Positions 61,954 through 64,000 of a stretch of 64,000 nt of DNA are shown in pieces. The notes under the pieces were generated by a model. That model saw nothing but the letters and a program-made list of their open reading frames with translations. It was not told the origin of the DNA and did no database searches. This DNA comes from Hydrogenovibrio marinus. GTDB lineage: Bacteria; Pseudomonadota; Gammaproteobacteria; Thiomicrospirales; Thiomicrospiraceae. The stretch's first letter is position 1. Each line of letters begins with the position of its first letter. The DNA is taken from the NCBI RefSeq assembly GCF_013340845.1, contig NZ_AP020335.1, forward strand, positions 1,054,001 through 1,118,000. Direction: 5' to 3'. The position numbers were made by a program, and so were the translations under genes.

Positions 61954-64000
61954 TTATTTTACACGCATTCCAGGTTGAGCGCCTTCATCAGGATTTAAGA
62001 TGAATAAGTCTTTGCCGCCAGGACCGGCAGCGAGGACCATACCTTCGGACATGCCAAAACGCATTTTTCTTGGGGCTAGGTTGGCGACCATGACCGTCAG
62101 CTTGCCAACCAACTCTTCAGGCTGATAGGCCGATTTGATACCGGCAAATACCTGACGCTGTTCCAGGCCGATATCCAGTGTCAGCTTTAATAGTTTATCA
62201 GCTTCCGGTACTGCTTCAGCATTGACGATTTTTGCGATACGAAAATCCAGCTTGGCAAAGTCGTCAAATGTGATTTCCGGTGCAATAGGGTCGATATCCG
62301 CGTTTGCAGCTGCAGGCGCTGTTGCTTGAGGTTGAGCCGCAGGCATGCTTTGTTTGGAATCTTCAATCATTTTTTCAACGGCATCCATTTCAACTCGAGT
62401 CATTAGTGGTTGGAACTTTTGAATGGTATGACCCATCAATGGCGATTCAATCGCATTCCAGTCTAAAGTGTTGAGCTGTAAGAAACCGAGTGCTTTTTCA
62501 GCGGTTTCTGGCAGAACGGGCGCCAAATAAGTCAGCAGTACGCGGAACAGGTTGATGCCGACACTTACGGATTCATGAAGTTCAGCTTCTTTGCCTTCTT
62601 GTTTTGCCAATACCCAAGGTGCTGTTTCATCAATGTATTCGTTAGCTCTATCGGCTAATGCCATTATTTCGCGCATCGCTTGACCGTATTCACGTTTTTC
62701 GTAAAGTGAAGCAATCATTTCTGATTCAGCAACAAAAGACTGGTAAAGCGACTTGGCGTTATCCGAAAAGTCGTCAGCCAATTTGCCGTTAAATTTCTTC
62801 ACCACGAATCCGGCACAACGGCTTGCAATATTGACAACTTTACCGACAAGATCAGAGTTGACGCGTTGGACGAAGTCTTCTATGTTCAAATCCAAATCGT
62901 CGATGCGGCTGTTCAATTTGGTAGCGAAGTAGTAGCGCAAGTATTCTGAATTCAGATGATCCAAGTAGGTTTTTGCCATGATGAATGTACCGCGGGACTT
63001 CGACATTTTTTGTCCGTCAACCGTCAGGAAGCCATGAGCGAAAATAGCATCTGGTGTTCTGAAGTCCGCACCGGATAACATTGCAGGCCAGAAAAGAGCG
63101 TGGAAGTAGATGATGTCTTTACCGATGAAGTGGTAAAGTTCGGCGTCACTGCCTTGTTTCCAGAAGTCATCAAAGTTGATACCGGTCTTATCGCAAAGCG
63201 CTTTGAAGCTTGCCATATAACCGACTGGTGCATCCAACCACACATAGAAGAACTTATCTTGTTCACCTGGAATCTCAAATCCGAAGTAAGGGGCATCACG
63301 TGAAATATCCCAGCCACGAAGTCCTGACTCAAACCACTCGTCAAGTTTATTGGCGATTTGTGTTTGAAGGTGACCTTTGTGAGTCCATTCTTTCAGCATG
63401 TCGCCGAAGTGATCTAATTCAAAGAACAAATGGTCAGTTTCTTTTTCAACTGGCGTGGCGCCTGATACAGCAGATTTTGGGTTCAAAAGTTCGGTTGGGC
63501 TATAGGTTGCCCCGCAAACTTCGCAGTTATCGCCGTATTGATCTTCTGCTTTACACTTAGGGCAGGTTCCTTTGATAAAACGATCCGGTAAGAACATTTG
63601 TTTTTCCGGGTCATAAAACTGGGTAATTGTTTTACGTGAAATATGACCTTTTGCTTTTAGCTGTTCATAGATATAGCTAGCAAAATGACGGTTTTCCGGT
63701 GAATGCGTAGAGTGATAATGATCAAAAGCAATGTTGAAGCCGGCAAAGTCACGTTGATGTTCTTCAGAGACGCGTGCAATCAACTCTTCAGGCGCAATGC
63801 CTTCGGCTTGTGCGCGTAGCATGATCGGGGTTCCATGAGCATCGTCTGCACAGACGTAATAACACTCGTTTCCTCGCATTTTCTGAAAGCGAGACCAAAT
63901 GTCGGTTTGGATATATTCAACCAAGTGCCCCAAGTGAATAGGACCGTTTGCGTATGGAAGCGCGCTTGTAATCAGGATTTTTCGGCTAGCTGTTTGTGTC
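61954..64000 (-). CDS. metG: Methionyl-tRNA synthetase (5' end outside window)
   Basis: Long MetG form, at least 680 residues here. The frame is open to the window end, where it reads [14 protein letters not shown] and then the HIGH motif IHLGHL; only a handful of residues should be missing. Zn-binding Cys in [23 protein letters not shown] in [12 protein letters not shown]; a C-terminal tRNA-binding (Trbp111-like) domain [23 protein letters not shown]. The rnf operon begins 160 bases downstream. Confidence 0.95.
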   Translation of the reverse strand, partial: TQTASRKILITSALPYANGPIHLGHLVEYIQTDIWSRFQKMRGNECYYVCADDAHGTPIMLRAQAEGIAPEELIARVSEEHQRDFAGFNIAFDHYHSTHSPENRHFASYIYEQLKAKGHISRKTITQFYDPEKQMFLPDRFIKGTCPKCKAEDQYGDNCEVCGATYSPTELLNPKSAVSGATPVEKETDHLFFELDHFGDMLKEWTHKGHLQTQIANKLDEWFESGLRGWDISRDAPYFGFEIPGEQDKFFYVWLDAPVGYMASFKALCDKTGINFDDFWKQGSDAELYHFIGKDIIYFHALFWPAMLSGADFRTPDAIFAHGFLTVDGQKMSKSRGTFIMAKTYLDHLNSEYLRYYFATKLNSRIDDLDLNIEDFVQRVNSDLVGKVVNIASRCAGFVVKKFNGKLADDFSDNAKSLYQSFVAESEMIASLYEKREYGQAMREIMALADRANEYIDETAPWVLAKQEGKEAELHESVSVGINLFRVLLTYLAPVLPETAEKALGFLQLNTLDWNAIESPLMGHTIQKFQPLMTRVEMDAVEKMIEDSKQSMPAAQPQATAPAAANADIDPIAPEITFDDFAKLDFRIAKIVNAEAVPEADKLLKLTLDIGLEQRQVFAGIKSAYQPEELVGKLTVMVANLAPRKMRFGMSEGMVLAAGPGGKDLFILNPDEGAQPGMRVK

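Noticed and set aside
1-64000. Mobile element, prophage, CRISPR or defence system
   Set aside because: No transposase, integrase, phage structural gene, cas gene, restriction enzyme or regular direct-repeat array was seen; the dispersed 18-mer has no regular spacing.

Overview
The window looks like chromosomal DNA of a marine-type gammaproteobacterium with moderate GC. The gene content (Rnf complex with nth, the lpxK-ycaR-kdsB cluster, the mltD-gloB-yafS-rnhA-dnaQ neighbourhood, lpxH-ppiB-cysS, a persulfide dioxygenase-like enzyme, cobalamin salvage) fits a sulfur-oxidising Thiomicrospira/Hydrogenovibrio-like lineage. That assignment is inferred from gene content, not from a database match. 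No phage, transposase, integrase or CRISPR array is visible; this is core genome with a few accessory genes.

Layout. 1-4.9 kb: partial MATE transporter, YchJ-like protein, a SPOR-domain membrane protein, tRNA-Leu(CAA) and tRNA-Val(GAC) behind a near-consensus promoter, a guanine deaminase-like enzyme and a DedA protein. 4.9-9.6 kb: a membrane-lipid remodelling cluster (BtaA-like enzyme with a coupled GNAT-like protein, a GT4 glycosyltransferase, a PlcP-like metallophosphoesterase) carrying two three-half-site PHO boxes. 9.7-15.9 kb: a small unknown gene behind an inverted repeat, lpxH, two cyclophilins, glnS, cysS and a probable small RNA. 15.9-25.3 kb: murein enzymes (slt, mltD, an M23 peptidase) interleaved with gloB, a methyltransferase, rnhA and dnaQ, then SlyD-like and parvulin isomerases and a persulfide dioxygenase-like hydrolase. 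25.5-34.9 kb: hrpA, a cold-shock gene with a long leader, feoABC, a lipoprotein cytochrome c and an HDOD protein. 35-45.4 kb: a PLP deaminase-like enzyme, amt, a Lon-like protease, a DUF2062 gene divergent from comEC, then lpxK-ycaR-kdsB. 45.4-50.6 kb: a cobalamin operon (btuB, cobQ, cobO, btuF-like) behind a cobalamin riboswitch. 50.7-55.4 kb: small unknown genes, a glycerate kinase, a very acidic small protein, a class A beta-lactamase and a methyltransferase. 55.4-64 kb: rnfABCDGE-nth, preceded by metG, which runs off the window.

The most unusual signal is an 18-bp dispersed repeat, AAAATCTRCCAGGTTGGG, found 15 times by eye (about one per 4 kb). Seven copies lie inside genes, in all reading frames. 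The other eight lie at or just after stop codons, sometimes as inverted pairs able to form hairpins. Size, density and placement resemble the DNA-uptake sequences of Neisseria and Pasteurellaceae, and one copy lies inside comEC, but no such signal is known to me for this kind of organism. Second in interest is the apparent phosphate-starvation lipid cluster, which has a GNAT-like protein where a BtaB methyltransferase would normally be expected.
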